Source: Acheta domesticus
Lineage: Eukaryota > Arthropoda > Insecta > Orthoptera > Gryllidae
Assembly: GCA_031308135.1 (NCBI GenBank)
Contig: JAHLJT010003656.1
Location: forward strand, 51,871,665 to 51,935,664
Direction of reading: 5' to 3'
DNA: 64,000 nucleotides
Under the pieces are notes generated by a model, which was not told where the DNA came from, made no database searches, and was given only the letters and a program-made list of their open reading frames with translations. Shown one piece after another: positions 10,270 to 22,236 of this stretch. How positions within the stretch are numbered: position 1 is the stretch's first letter; every line of letters starts with the position of its first letter. The translations under genes were made by a program, and so were the position numbers.

Positions 10270-11235
10270 CAGTGGCGTAGCTTCATTTGGTGTCACCCAG
10301 GGCGAAACTAATGGTATTCCCTCATAAATTCAATATAAAAACGTCTATTACTGAAGAGTTTAATAAAACTAAAAGTATATTTGCGCGTGATATTTATTTT
10401 TAATATATTCAAAACTGTATTTAATTCAGAATATTTGATAAATACCAGGGTTAGGACAGAAGTCATAGCAATAATTTTTTTGTGAGAATATGAGTAGGGA
10501 TGGAAATTTTCGAACATGCGTTTGAAAGGACAAGGTATAAACTAAGTGCTTGGACATTTATCAACAGACAACAATTGAATTTATCATATTTATTAAGGTA
10601 TTTGAAATGACCGTACTCGTTTCATCTTCTGAGGCATTTTAGAGAATACGACTTCACAAATTCGAAAAGCATTGCATACCCATTCTAAAGGCATGTTTAG
10701 GTAAACGCTCGTTTACCGCACATCACATTCATCCGTACACTCACAGGTCGTCACGTGCGTTGCTGATCACTGGTTGCTGCGCATCTTTGCAGAAACTCTC
10801 CTCCGATATGGAAGGGCATTATTCCATGAGCTTCCACCGATTCCCTGTGACATTCTCTGGCATTTCTTTCATCGTGAACGGATCTCTTGGAGTAAGAGCG
10901 CTGCTGTAAACGTGTTACATTCGGACATTACATTCGCACGGCGGTAGACGGACAACTCATTTCAAGTTGCTGTTTGGGCTAATAGAGATACTTGCAGAGC
11001 TATCTATTGATGTAAACACACCCTATTGCAGCATTTCTTTCAAGAAATAAATAAAATTTTGCGATCCAAAAACATTTCTTTTAAAAAAATACTTGCCATA
11101 ACTTCTGCCGCAACCCTCGCATAATTTTTAAATAAATAATAGGTAATTCCAATAAAAGTTTGTAATTTGTGTCGCCCCTAATATGGTGACCCCCGGGCGG
11201 GCCGACCCCCCTGCCCCCCTCTGACAGCCCCACTG
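10270..11235. mobile_element. hAT-like non-autonomous element, 966 bp
   Basis: Starts CAGTGGCGTAGC; the right end read in reverse starts CAGTGGGGCTGTCAG, and both ends carry GGTGTCACC- or GGGGTCACC-type words near GGGCGA. Flanks are GTGCTTTC (10262-10269) and ATGCTTTC (11236-11243), a 7/8 match consistent with a hAT 8-bp duplication. No frame resembles a transposase and the interior is AT-rich. Confidence 0.7.
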
Positions 11236-11264
11236 ATGCTTTCTGTGCTGCGTCGTGCCTTTGG

Positions 11265-11733
11265 TAGTGATGGCAAATTTGACCAAAACATCGATACATC
11301 GATGTTTCGATACATCGCCAAAGGGGTGTCGATAAAAATATCGACAGTAAAACATCGTGGGACTTCCCTGGATTCAGTGGAGTGAGTCTAGTTCTGGTTT
11401 ACGACTTGTCAAAAGTCTGAGGGCCATTTCTAACACTACTGTCGATTTAGGCAATGACACACCTAGCGATAATACGAGAAACTCTTAACGCAAAAAACTC
11501 GCAAACTTCCTCAGATTGCACAGGCAAATTGTGCAGCGTGATATAGAGGATAACGCAAAACATCGAAATTGCTGTGAATTGCTCAACGAGTGTGTTTTCA
11601 TAAAAAATAAATTAAAAAATCATAGATGGTTTTTCAGCAAAATATCGATGTGAAGAAAACATGAAAAGCAAAATATCGATGTTAATATATCTGTATTTCT
11701 GGTGGAAAACATGGACTTTTTTTGCCATTTCTA
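11265..11733. mobile_element. hAT-like element, 469 bp, with ATCGAT clusters
   Basis: Left end TAGTGATGGCAAATTTGACC; right end in reverse TAGAAATGGCAAAAAAAGTC. Flanks are GCCTTTGG (11257-11264) and ACCTTTGG (11734-11741), 7/8 identical. ATCGATG words cluster near both ends, for example ACATCGATACATCGATG near 11289, a sub-terminal arrangement that commonly binds hAT transposase. No coding capacity. Confidence 0.7.
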
Positions 11734-11741
11734 ACCTTTGG

Positions 11742-12263
11742 TGCGTTGGCGTGGTGGGGGTGGGGGGAGGGAAGGGGTGGGGAGAGGCCGAAGCAGGACC
11801 GGAAGCGGGAGCCTTCTCGAACGCGCGCGAGAGGTACAGAGCTCGGCCGCGCGCGTAATGGAAGGCAAACACGGCTCCGCTCGGGCTCCCAGCCCACTGG
11901 CTGCGCCACAGGCCAATCGCTTATTCCGTGCTTTTTGCCGCGTCTTTGCTTTTTCGTCCGGTGCATTCTCATGGCTGCATTCATATGGGAGTAATCGACT
12001 CTATGTTAGTTTTATTCAGTACTTGAACTTGCGCTTCCGAATGACTGATATTTCTGTTTAAGCTTAAAAAAACGTTCATAGTCGACCAATTCTATCAGAA
12101 GCTTATAACTGGAACTAAAAAGTCCCACAAGAAAAATGTAACCGAGGCATATATGCTTAGTCTTGATGCAGTATTCTCAATATTTTCAAAGAGACATTAT
12201 AGTAGTACGGAAGGGAAATACTTTCATCGCGTTTGTTTCAAGTAAAGTACGGTTAACGTTGGT
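11742..12263. other. GC-rich patch then unassigned DNA
   Basis: The GC-rich segment 11750-11910 (GGGGTGGGGGGAGGG then AAGCAGGACCGG) resembles the other G-rich patches. The overlapping frames on both strands are compositional. Nothing further was recognised before the hAT element at 12264. Confidence 0.5.
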
Positions 12264-13756
12264 CACGTCTGTACAACTTTGAAGGGCTTATGGGTCACAT
12301 ATCAAATTCTAGTGAAGCCGCGGGACGCATCGTCATTTAAGATGGTGTTTACCCTAACTTCTGAGATCATAATGAAAAAAATATATTGAAACAAAATTCT
12401 AATATGCAATTAATTTTTTAATGATTTGAAACGGGTTCGAACATGCAAGGGGCACAATTCGGCTTACCTCATCGTTCGACCACAATCTACCCCCTGCCCT
12501 GTAGACTCGCTTCCGTACGGAAAACGACAAAACCTGAAGGTGATTTTAATGATGTGCCAGATTGCACAATAATAATCAAGTATGTTTTTTTGTACTTTCT
12601 TTCGCACTAGACAGTATGAATTTATTGTAATTAAAGATTTCATTTAAATCGAAAAAACATCCTTTGAAAATTATTAGCTTTGGTCATGACCATGAGAAAT
12701 AAAATAATTGTTCGTACGGACGTTAACCTGAGCTCTCTTGCCGTTGTATCGTTGGAGGCTTCGCTCGGACGCCGCGTATCTCCACACCATCATCTTCGAC
12801 CAGTCTTGATGTCTTCCATCTTTTATCTTCCGGCACGCCACGACGTCACTCCCATTCACATAATGTACTAGCCTCCCATATCACCATCAGCACTTGTTCG
12901 GCAAAATAATTACAAGGCCATTTAGCTTGGTGCTTCACCTTCGTCACTGGTGAAAACTAATTAAAGTTGGCAATTTTCTTAAAAGTTCCTCCCTATCAGT
13001 AAGAAAATACTCCAAGTCAATGCACGGTTTCACCAAAATGTTTCTATGTTCCACTTTCACCCGCGGAAGAAAAAAAGTCCCGAACTGTATCTCTGGAATT
13101 TTTATAAGTCTCTATTTTCGATCACAAAAAAAATAAACCAAGTCTGAACTCGGAAACTGCACCCCCTAATTCACAAATGACCCTCTCGCCATGAGATCTG
13201 AGCTGCAACTATTTTTTTTGTTCTTCAATCCAGGAAAACTCTGTGTTCATTGTTGTCCAAAATTCTGTTTTACATTCCCTACCAACAGATTCTTATTAGG
13301 TATTCACTCCTCTTACCAAGGTGCACTCTTGGGCGAAATTTCCACTCTTACACACGCATCTTTCGACTGATTCTACATTATATCCACAGGCTCATGAAAT
13401 TGTTTACCTCGGTTACTACGGTGCCCGTTTACCAAATATCGTGACATGTTAAACATCGGTGTCCACCCTAGCAACCTGTTACTACGGTGCCTAATTCTAT
13501 TTTAAATTAGCATTAAAGCCTTAAATTATTTAATTTCGAAATCCCTCTCGCATTTGGTATATCACAATATATTAGATACGATTTTTATTCAGCATAGTTA
13601 TGATTAATGTACATACAACTAGAAAATTAATATAGCATTAAATACAAATAATATGAATTGTGGAATTTTGTTGTATTTGGTTCGTATAATAAACTTTTTC
13701 AAAGCAGTCGCGGGTCGCGCAAAAAGATCCGGCGGGCCGCCAGTTGGAAAGCCCTG
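12264..13756. mobile_element. hAT-like element, about 1.5 kb, related to 46059-46404
   Basis: Both ends align with the short element at 46059-46404: left GGCTTATGGG.CACAT and CGTCATTTAAGATG, right CAAAGCAGTCGCGGG, AAAGATCCGGCGGGCCGC and AGCCCTG. Terminal repeats agree at about 11 of 15 positions. Flanks ACGTTGGT (12256-12263) and ACTTCGGT (13757-13764) match at 6/8. The middle (about 12420-13555) has no counterpart in the short copy and shows no transposase frame, so it is either decayed internal sequence or a later insertion. Confidence 0.7.
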
Positions 13757-13764
13757 ACTTCGGT

Positions 13765-16690
13765 AAACGTCGTGGGCTCGGGTTATTCTCGTGTAAAAAC
13801 ATATTCCTGCCTTCAAGTCTCGCAAATTCTTCGCAGGAACCTTGCCTCAAACTCTACATTCCGTCACATGTTTATTCGACATCATACAGTGAACGCTTGT
13901 TAATTTTCTGAATAAAACGTCGGCCCACATGAGCTACTCGCCCGCCTTCTCGCTCGAGGAGTTTCAACTTGACTTTTCTTGCCTTCTGAATTTCAGAGCA
14001 AGTAGCGCTTGCATTGAAAGTCAGTAGAACGTTGCTGATTCGTGCGGTTGGAGTTTACGGCAAAAAAAGTTTTAATTTGAGGGACGTCCCACGCTCGCTC
14101 GTTGCATTAATGGGAAGTTGAAGTGTTGTAACCCAGATGATGTTCCCTCAAAAGCCGAGGGTGTTGCTTTTACTGCCCGAATATTAGAGGCTACAGAGTG
14201 CCGAACTGAATAACGGCCATCGTAAATTTCACTTCCTCGAAATCATAAATTAACTCGTTTCCTTGGAAAGAAACATTAAGATATGACTTTTTATTTTTTT
14301 TATTACGTGTTCTTCACCATTAAACTTCGTTTTTGTCTGTTCTGGTAATAAATGGAAGTGGTTTTACAGCAGCAATTATTTGTGGAATGTAAAGATAACG
14401 TCTGTTTACCAACTTAAAGAAAATAAAATGTCGCTCGAATAGAAACCAGTCAATTGTGGAGGAAGAGAGAATGTTATATGACACTGTATGTGAGAAGTAT
14501 CAAATTAATTTAAAACGCATTTTCTTCTGCCCATTGAACCAATCTAATGACCATGTTATTGGTTTGAAAAATTGAATCCACGCATTTTATGCGTTTTCCA
14601 ACAATATTGTAAATATTCCGAAATGGACCCTGACGTTCAAGGGAACTCTCATGTTAAATCATATTGAAGAACTGTAATTTATAATTTGAATTGCCCAAGT
14701 ACTATTCATTTCGGCCGAGCTTCTTAGTTTATGTCCAGTTTCTCACTATTGGGCCACCAAGACGAACAAAGCCTAAGTTTCTTAGTCCTAATGTATGTTG
14801 CCCGTTACATGATACTCGATAGTCAGAGCCTATCCAATAAAGTCTATGACAATGAAGTATTTTATAATGTAAGACTATTGACCAGTCAGGGTTTAAAGGG
14901 GTTTATTACAGGTGGGAATTAGCGAATGTTCTAATTTCACGCCCTATTGATGGGACAAATTTTATCACTGTCCGAAAGTGTAGTTTTCTCCAAATAAGTG
15001 GACATATTTGTTGTAAAAAACATTAACTTACGTAGTTATCTTTTCATTGTATGTTTTAAAATGTTTTGCCGTATTCGCGTTGTCGCAGAAAGTTGAGATA
15101 CAGATATCTTTTGCTATAATCCTCGAATTTATCTAAGAAGAACGTAAGAGGGAAGTGTCAAAATATGACAAATGATAAGAAAACTGCCAAAAACAAAAAT
15201 CTTTATAAACCTCAAACCATTTGATATTCCCAATAGGTTAATTACTGATTTTTAAGCATCAGCAAATGGAAGAAAATACATATTATTAGGCAAAACCATT
15301 TGCGACTAGTTATATTCGGGGCTATGATTGAGCAGAAAATTATCCCTCTAAGCTTTCATTTCAGATTGTTTTAAAAATTCGTAAACACATGTATTTGGAG
15401 GGCGTGATTCAAATGCTGAGAACAGGTCCGGATTCCTTCGGCTCGAGCGAATGTTTAAGTAAAGCACATGTTTCCGTATAATTCCATTAGGCCTGGCGCA
15501 CGCAAAGTCATCGCGAGCTGTTAGCGTCGCTCCACGGGCAGTTGTGGCTGTTGGACCTTCGAACAGCATAACATCGGAGGGGCGTGTTACGAGATGGCTC
15601 AAAATTGTCACGAGCCTAATTTCGACACAAGAGATATCTTCATCAAGAAACTCTACAGCAGAGTTTCGTTCAATATTTCTGTGGTCACGGTGTAAACGTT
15701 CTTAAGTGAATTTTTGGTGAAATTGGGTTATGTACTGGAACTACGAGTTAAGAATCTATACTTTATTGTAGTAAAACGACCGAATTTAAATGATGCCTCT
15801 TTATCGACAAAAAAGCGTTGGGAAATAGCTACGATTTTTGACTTAAGAACTTTTACCCCGTGGCCATAGATTTCACCTCAACCATAATTATCAACGTTCA
15901 GTCTTCCAGAAACACTGAGAAAAGTTTTTACCTTGTTCACAACAAGCCGAATTACGACCGCATTACAAACTACTCAAAGAAACTAATTGTATGCCCGTTC
16001 AAACTTAAATACATGCTTTGAACCTTCTTATATTTTAAAATGTTTCGTTATTACGCAAATACAGATAGATTTCTCTCATTTGTATTAGGAAGCTCAACAC
16101 GAAATTCAATTTAATACATGGTGCAATTTTTTTCATGATCTCTCACACCGTTAATATGCATATTTCCAGCAATTTGTAAATAATATTGTATTTGTAGGTT
16201 AAAGTACTTAAAACGACTTCAAATAAAGTGCTTCGAAAACTCAATTTTTTTTTTTTGAAAAAGGGCTTCAAATTTAATTTACATTGGCGCTTATCCACCA
16301 TTTGCTTAAAATGGCTTCAAATTTTTCAAAGAAAATTATCATTTAGGACGAGGTTTTACTGTTCCTTAATATTCTTAAAATAATATTTCCGTTCTACTAT
16401 TATGAAACCGAAAAATTAAGAAAATGTCAACAAAAAAAAAGTACTTTGGACGGCAAGAGATAGCAGCGGGCAAGAATATGTGCCAGATCCGAGTAGCTAG
16501 CCGAGACCAAAGGAAATAGAAATCTAATACGAGAAAGTCTGTGCCATTCTGTTGCGCCACTAGTTTAATTTAATCCTTACACACCCATGCAGTTTAATGA
16601 CAAATTATTTAATTGAAATAAATTGATAAATATTAAAAGCAAAATTTGTCTCTTTGAGGATAGACCTATTTACATCAGATCAAAAAATCT
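13765..16690. other. AT-rich stretch without recognised feature
   Basis: Nearly 3 kb with no repeat ends, domains or tRNA-like boxes recognised on either strand. Frames are under 90 codons and lack motifs. Confidence 0.5.
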
Positions 16691-16691
16691 A

Positions 16692-16793
16692 AATAATAAT
16701 AATAATAATAATAATAGTAATAATAATAATAGTAATAATAATAATAGTAATAATAATAATAATAATAGTAATAATAATAATAATAATAATAAT
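16692..16793. repeat. (AAT)n microsatellite with AGT interruptions
   Basis: About 100 bp of AAT units regularly interrupted by AGT. It creates an Asn-rich stretch in the overlapping 134-codon frame, which I do not regard as a gene because nothing on either side is conserved-looking. Confidence 0.95.
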
Positions 16794-17560
16794 GTCTTTA
16801 TTAATGAAGAGGCTCAGGTCATAGAGTGTGCTCTTCCGCTAACTTACGAGAGCCTTTCCAAGTTAGTACTGTTTTATAACGTCGTTCATTCAGATTTTTT
16901 CCTTAGTAGTTCAGTTCTGTATTTTATGTACTATAATGCAAATACTTTACTCTACTTTTGTAGTTTTAATGTCACTTCTGTGAAGTATGTCGTTAGTCTA
17001 GCGTACGTAATTTTTAATTTTAATTAATCACCTGATGAATAAACAAACATTCACAAAATCATTCAACAAATTAGGCATTTGATGCATTCATAAATTCGTT
17101 TACTGGATTTTAATACTACCCTTTTTATCCATTGCGTGGTTCTTGGGTATGGGTCCATTAATTGAAATTTATGTCAGCTTGGCGACGTTTCGGAGTTTTA
17201 CATTTCCATCTTCAGGGCTGAATACACATATTGCACTATATTCAAACACACAACTACACAATGTATAAAAACTAATTACATGCAAGTGTGCTTGAAGCAC
17301 ATATTAGCAATCACAAATTTATGTATATAAATCCAATAGCAAAATTAAAATTTTATAATATTAAATTAAAATGCAAACGACACATATTTCGCTGTTTGTA
17401 GAAAATGACACAATCATCATACTTATTCCAATACTGTGCGCCACACAAGCTGGCATGACCCATTCATATGGCTAATTCCTACTTCCACTACAGATGATCA
17501 TGAAATGCAGCAGATGACCCTTTTCCTTTTATATTTTGGAAGGCTTTGAATGCATTCTCT
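16794..17560. other. Unassigned AT-rich DNA; possible LINE tail
   Basis: No feature assigned. Near 17180-17215 the minus strand reads CCGAAACGTCGCCAAG after CAGCCCTGAAGATGG, a wording common in dispersed insect repeats. A similar phrase occurs at about 59195-59235. Evidence is too thin for a named element. Confidence 0.35.
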
Positions 17561-17764
17561 CCCAGAGTTCTCTCCCGTGTGGGGCTCGAGGTGCTGGCAG
17601 GCGCCCTGCCTCTTTGTTTCCGGCTTCTATCTCGCCACCGGCCGCGCGGTCTGCTCTAAGCGGCGATAATGGGGCGGATGGGACGCCAGGTGCCTGGCCG
17701 CCCACGCCGTAAAGCGCCACCCGGAGGGTTTGATGGCCCGCCCCCGCCCCTACTCCTTGCCGCA

Positions 17765-18092
17765 CCTCCAGCGCCGCCGTCGCTCTCGCCGTCGCCCCGC
17801 CCTCGCCCTCGCCCTCGCCCCCGCCCTCGCCCCCGCCCTCGCCCCCGCCCCCGCCCTCGCCCCCGCCCCCGCCCTGGCCCCCGCCCCCGCCCTCGCCCCC
17901 GCCCCCGCCCTCGCCCCCGCCCCGCCCCCGCCCCGCCCCCGCCCCCGCCCTCGCCCCCGCCCCCGCCCCCGCCCTCGCCCCCGCCTCGCCCCCGCCCCCG
18001 CCCTCGCTCCCGCCCTCGCCCCCGCCCCCGCTCTCGCCACCACCCTCGCCGTCGCCCCCGCCCCCGCCCTCGCTCCCGCCCCCGCCGTCGCG
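17765..18092. repeat. C-rich minisatellite (CCCGCCCTCGCC-type)
   Basis: About 330 bp of GCCCTC and GCCCCC hexamers, often pairing as 12-bp CCCGCCCTCGCC-like units. The complementary strand is G-rich and should form G-quadruplexes, the C strand i-motifs. Four long overlapping frames (Pro-Arg, Ala-Leu-Ala-Pro, Gly-Arg) read through it only because the repeat lacks stop codons. Confidence 0.9.
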
Positions 18093-18445
18093 GTCCCACG
18101 GCGAACCTCAGTGGCACGCCACAACTCCAGCGCAGTTGGTCTTTATCTGCGTTACGAGCGATTCCAGGAGTGCTCCTGGTACGCAAATGCGCGTTTTAAA
18201 GCTTGTTGCGGCCAGAGCTTGCATTGTCGGAACAGATCTCTTGGCGATTACAACATTCGAAAATTGCTCAGAGAAGTCAGCACACTTTAAACGGTTTGAG
18301 AAATAAATTTTATATTTTACATGACACTTACGTATTGTAACCGAACGTATAGGTCGGCTGTGGGGAATTTCCGTGGGAAAGTCGCTTTCTTTGAAATTTT
18401 GAAAAAAACAAACACAAAGTTGAAACCTCAAACATCAATATAATT

Positions 18446-18870
18446 GTGACCAAAATTAACTTGAAATTCAACAAATTGAATACAAAAAAATCTCTAGTGA
18501 GATGAGACATGCCCCAAAAGTTACATCAGAAGGAAGAGCACATGCATTTTTCTTAACGGAATATGAGCCCCTTCTGCCTAAAAATATTGAATGGAACTCT
18601 CTTTCAACAATACTGCATTAACATTCATATGTAACTTTCTACACACAATTCACTGAAATTACAAATAAATTATCTTTTGCACAACTTCACTCAATACCAA
18701 AAATACAGAATTACCATTAATCATTTTTAGGATTGACACAAATTGAAATCACATCATTATTCTCTGTGATCAAAATTAACTTGAAATTCAAATAAATTGA
18801 ATACAAAAAATCTCTAGTGAGATGAGACATCTCCACAAAGTTACATCAGAAGGAAGGGCACATGAAAACA
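18446..18870. repeat. Dispersed direct repeat, two copies of about 100 bp
   Basis: About 18446-18548 and 18770-18868 share AAAATTAACTTGAAATTCAA, TCTCTAGTGAGATGAGACAT and TTACATCAGAAGGAAG with few differences. The copies are 324 bp apart in the same orientation. They may be sub-repeats of a longer element reaching toward 19600; no coding frame accompanies them. Confidence 0.8.
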
Positions 18871-19590
18871 TTTTTTATTCCCTGTAATTATATTGATTTT
18901 AAGCCATCTCTGCTTATGAATACCTCAACTGGCATGAGAATAATACAAAACATTGTGCCCACGGCATTGTCTTTGGTTTCATTTCATACTGCATGCTGAT
19001 AATTGAATTTACAATTCATTCACAAAGCATGAAACCAAAGTTTCAAATCAACACTGGCTTTGTTGCAACAATTCAAATATTAATCCCCTATAAAACTTTC
19101 CTTCTCACTTATCCAAAAAGAAAGTGAAGCCCAATAACTTAGAATGAAGTCATACCCAACAAGGCATGTGAAAAATTACAAAGTCTTGACTAATGATCAT
19201 GGAACCAACTTCCCTTGATACCAGAAAATCAGCCGTTTCACATTAATACAAAGATTCAACACAATGTCGCACGATGGTCCTTACAAAATAAGCCGACACA
19301 TTAATTATCAAATACTTTAATCACTACAACCTCCCACCATCATGAATTACAGGAAACAATTTAATAAAAAAAATCTTTTGTGCGGCCTGATGGTGAACTT
19401 TGAGTCTCCGAACTGTATGGCTTTATTTAACCCCGCATTATTCCATCTATAATCCTAAGATCTTCATGCATGTTACGCCCATGTGAATGTAATGAAGTTC
19501 CGTTATTCAATTCTTTCCCCCTTTTGCATAAATTCCCTCACACGAAAGAACGTTCACAAATGAGGAAAATTACTATAAACACCACATATT
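18871..19590. other. Unassigned DNA next to the minus-strand candidate frame
   Basis: AT-rich with no repeat ends recognised. On the minus strand it would lie just downstream of the consensus donor at 19616, so it would be intron if that exon is real. Confidence 0.4.
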
Positions 19591-19616
19591 ACTTAGCCCT
19601 CACTTCCCCGACTTAC

Positions 19617-20283
19617 CATGTCTAGTTCACTATTGAAATTCTCAAGATTTTCATCAAAGTCTTCACTTTTCAACAATTCATTTACGTCCAGCTTAACTGA
19701 TTGAGGCAACGCATCTACAAAATCAATTTTCTTTTGAGTACTTATCGTGAAAGCGTAGTGTTGCTGCTGTTTTCGCCGTGGCCGCAACGTGTCTCCGGCG
19801 ACGAACTGGTAACGGCGCAAAACCGTTCGCAACCTGGTGCGCTGCTTTTGGCCGCAGGGCCAAGGCCCGAAACTCCCGTAGCAGCACCGGCCGCCCCTGG
19901 AACTTGGCTCGCCCTCCCTGGTTACTCGCATCTTCCGCTCGTTTCCGTCCACAGTCCGATGATCGGAAAATCTTACTCGCGCCGTTAACACCGGGGTTGT
20001 TTTTAAGTTTTACTCTCGCAGCCAGCTGCGAAACATCAGCACTACCTCCACCTTCCTTTCTCAATTTCTGAATACTTCGCTTTACGCAATCATCACTAAT
20101 ACAAGTTCTGAGTACACTATCACCCCGTACAATCTCTCGCCAGTACTTCTCTACACTTCCTCGTACCTCAGACCTTCGGTTCTCGTACCTTTCTGTCCGT
20201 CTCTGCTCACTGTTCTCCCATCTGCTCTGACCGTTGCTCCACGCCCCTTCGCCGCGCACGTCACCACCGCGTAGGGGTGACAA
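19617..20283 (-). CDS. Unidentified minus-strand open region ending at a splice donor
   Basis: I do not recognise this protein. Two overlapping frames cover it: one of 186 codons (20283 to 19723, beginning MSPLRGGDV) and one of 132 codons (19991 to 19593). The second frame ends in an acidic, natural-looking segment containing KIDFVDALPQSVKLDVNELL. It runs into ATG then GTAAGT at 19617/19616, a perfect 5' splice-site consensus in phase 0. A GC-rich stretch upstream (20290-20380) could be a promoter. Alternatives are the gag region of an unrecognised LTR element or chance. No zinc knuckle or known domain is visible. Confidence 0.2.
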
Positions 20284-20449
20284 CTCTCCCCCTGCGCCTC
20301 CCCTCCAGCGACCGCTGATAAGGCGGCGGGTCGCCGTCGCCGCGGCAGCGCGAGCGCGCGGCGAATCTCGCTGACAATCTTTTTCTTATTGACAAATTGT
20401 TTGGGGCCTAGCGAGCTCAGGATCGCTACAGTATACACATACACATTGA

Positions 20450-21636
20450 CTAAATAATTAGCCTTATCTAATCCTATACATCGAATCGTTTAAAATATTG
20501 GCAACATTCGACATTTATAACCTGCTTTATGTGCCGATGCTTTCAATTAAACGGCCTTGACAGAGAAAGAACTCGCTCTACTTACTCCCACTCCAAAGCA
20601 CTTCTACATTTCTTGATAGACGGTCCTACTGCTGCACCATATGCTTGAGCGTGCTCCAGAAATATTCAATGGCCGCCGGAAGCCGTTTGCGAGTCGGCGA
20701 TCTCGGTGACCTCATTTCGGCAGCCAGACGTCTTTGTGAGCCTTATTCTCTTACTCTTCCCATTTCTGCAACTGGGACTGCCGAAGACACGCTGCGCCCT
20801 CCTCTTGCAGCAGTATCTCTGAAGGCAGCGCTGCAATTTCGTAGGGCCATAATGCAACCTCTGTTGAAGTTGCAGTGGACCGAACGGCTATATTCTGGGA
20901 ACACGAGGCATTCATATTACCTGGTCCACATCAGTTGACATCGCAACAGCGCAATACGTTCCTAGCTACAGATGACCGACGCTATGGTCCAATTAAAATA
21001 AGTTGGTAATTGACAGTTGTGCTTGTGAAGCTGTAGCTTCATACAATATGAGTGTACGAGTTGGTTACTTTTGTAAGTATTTATTTCAAGTGTTTACCTT
21101 AGTGTCCCGGGAGCATGTGCTCAGTGGTACGCGAACTGTCAACGTCGCTCTCTTCCGTTCGCAACTGCCAATCGCCAACGTCTTTTAATCAGATCATAGC
21201 TCTGCCGGGATGTGGTTTTTCATTCACATTCCTTCACACTCACGCCTAAAACCGCTAACATTCTCATCGTTTCTCGGCCTTGCTTTCTCTGACGATGTGA
21301 AAATACAATTTTATATTTATAATTAATAAAAAAATTAGAAATACAATCTCAAAAGTACTTTATGTATTACAGCTACACTAAACAATAATGCTTATTTTTC
21401 TACAACTGCAAATACATTTAGCACATTTCAACCTGAAATACAAAACAAAGTATCCGTGTTACAAAATTTTATTTAGAAACAATACCCTTGCAAATCAAAT
21501 CACTAATATTGATACTTCACATGGCTTTTCTTTAGCTTAGTAAGGTGCACATTCCTTTGAAACTTGACAGTGTTAACTTTGACGAATACCTCTGTAGGTA
21601 GAAATGTAGTTTGTGATACGATTCGTAAATTCGAGG
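20450..21636. other. Unassigned DNA
   Basis: Contains a moderately GC-rich part (20640-20900) with a 97-codon plus-strand frame that has no recognisable domain. Otherwise no repeat ends or RNA genes were seen. Confidence 0.4.
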
Positions 21637-21700
21637 GGGCGAGGAGCGGGGTGGGAAGGGGCGGGGCGGGGAGGGGTGGGGCGGCGCGAGGTTGCCTGAA
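21637..21700. repeat. Short G-rich minisatellite
   Basis: GGGGCGAGGAGCGGGGTGGG-type words for about 60 bp, the same style as 3266-3432 and 56775-57312. Potential G-quadruplex. Confidence 0.6.
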
Positions 21701-21824
21701 TGGGGCGCGACAGCGAGTTAAGGACTCGTCCGTCACAGCCCGCGCCACGGCGCCCGGCCGCCCCAACCCCTCTGCCCAAATCCCCGGCAACTATCCGCAG
21801 CGTTGACTTACACGCGTATACCTT

Positions 21825-21883
21825 GATAATAATGATAATAATAATAATAGTAATAATAATAATCGTAATAATAATAATAATAA
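21825..21883. repeat. (AAT)n microsatellite
   Basis: AAT/GAT repeat with AGT and CGT interruptions, following a GC-rich patch. Confidence 0.9.
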
Positions 21884-22093
21884 GTGTTAATAAGAAGGAA
21901 AGTGTTAAAATGGAAGGATTCCAGGGCAGGAAGGAAAAGAAGACAGGATGAAAATGGTCCGAGGAGAGAAAAGTAATACCATAGAGTAAAGATGTACATC
22001 CTTAGTCTATGGTCATACACAGCGAGAACATGAAAGAGTACCATAAGAAGAAGCAAGAAGGACAGAGGAAGAAGCAATGAAATTGGTGCTTGG

Positions 22094-22194
22094 TCCCTAG
22101 ATGACCCAAAGGAAAGAAGAAGAAGAATGATAAGTAGTAGAATTTATATGCAGCCGACTCATAACATCTTTAGTAGTGATGTAGTGGAATAATA

Positions 22195-22236
<42 letters not shown>
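22094..22236 (+). mobile_element. Short retroposon-like repeat with (AAT)n tail, copy 1
   Basis: Shares GTCCCTAGAT, AGAATTTATAT and CATAACATCTTTAGT with the minus-strand sequence at 31741-31862. Both end in an AAT tract (here 22189-22236). A shared body with a simple-repeat tail indicates a SINE or LINE 3' end. No tRNA boxes are visible. Confidence 0.6.

Noticed and set aside
17656..18290. Several overlapping frames of 107-186 codons on both strands
   Set aside because: They read through the CCCGCC minisatellite and give Pro-Arg, Ala-Leu-Ala-Pro or Gly-Arg strings. Openness on both strands is due to composition.
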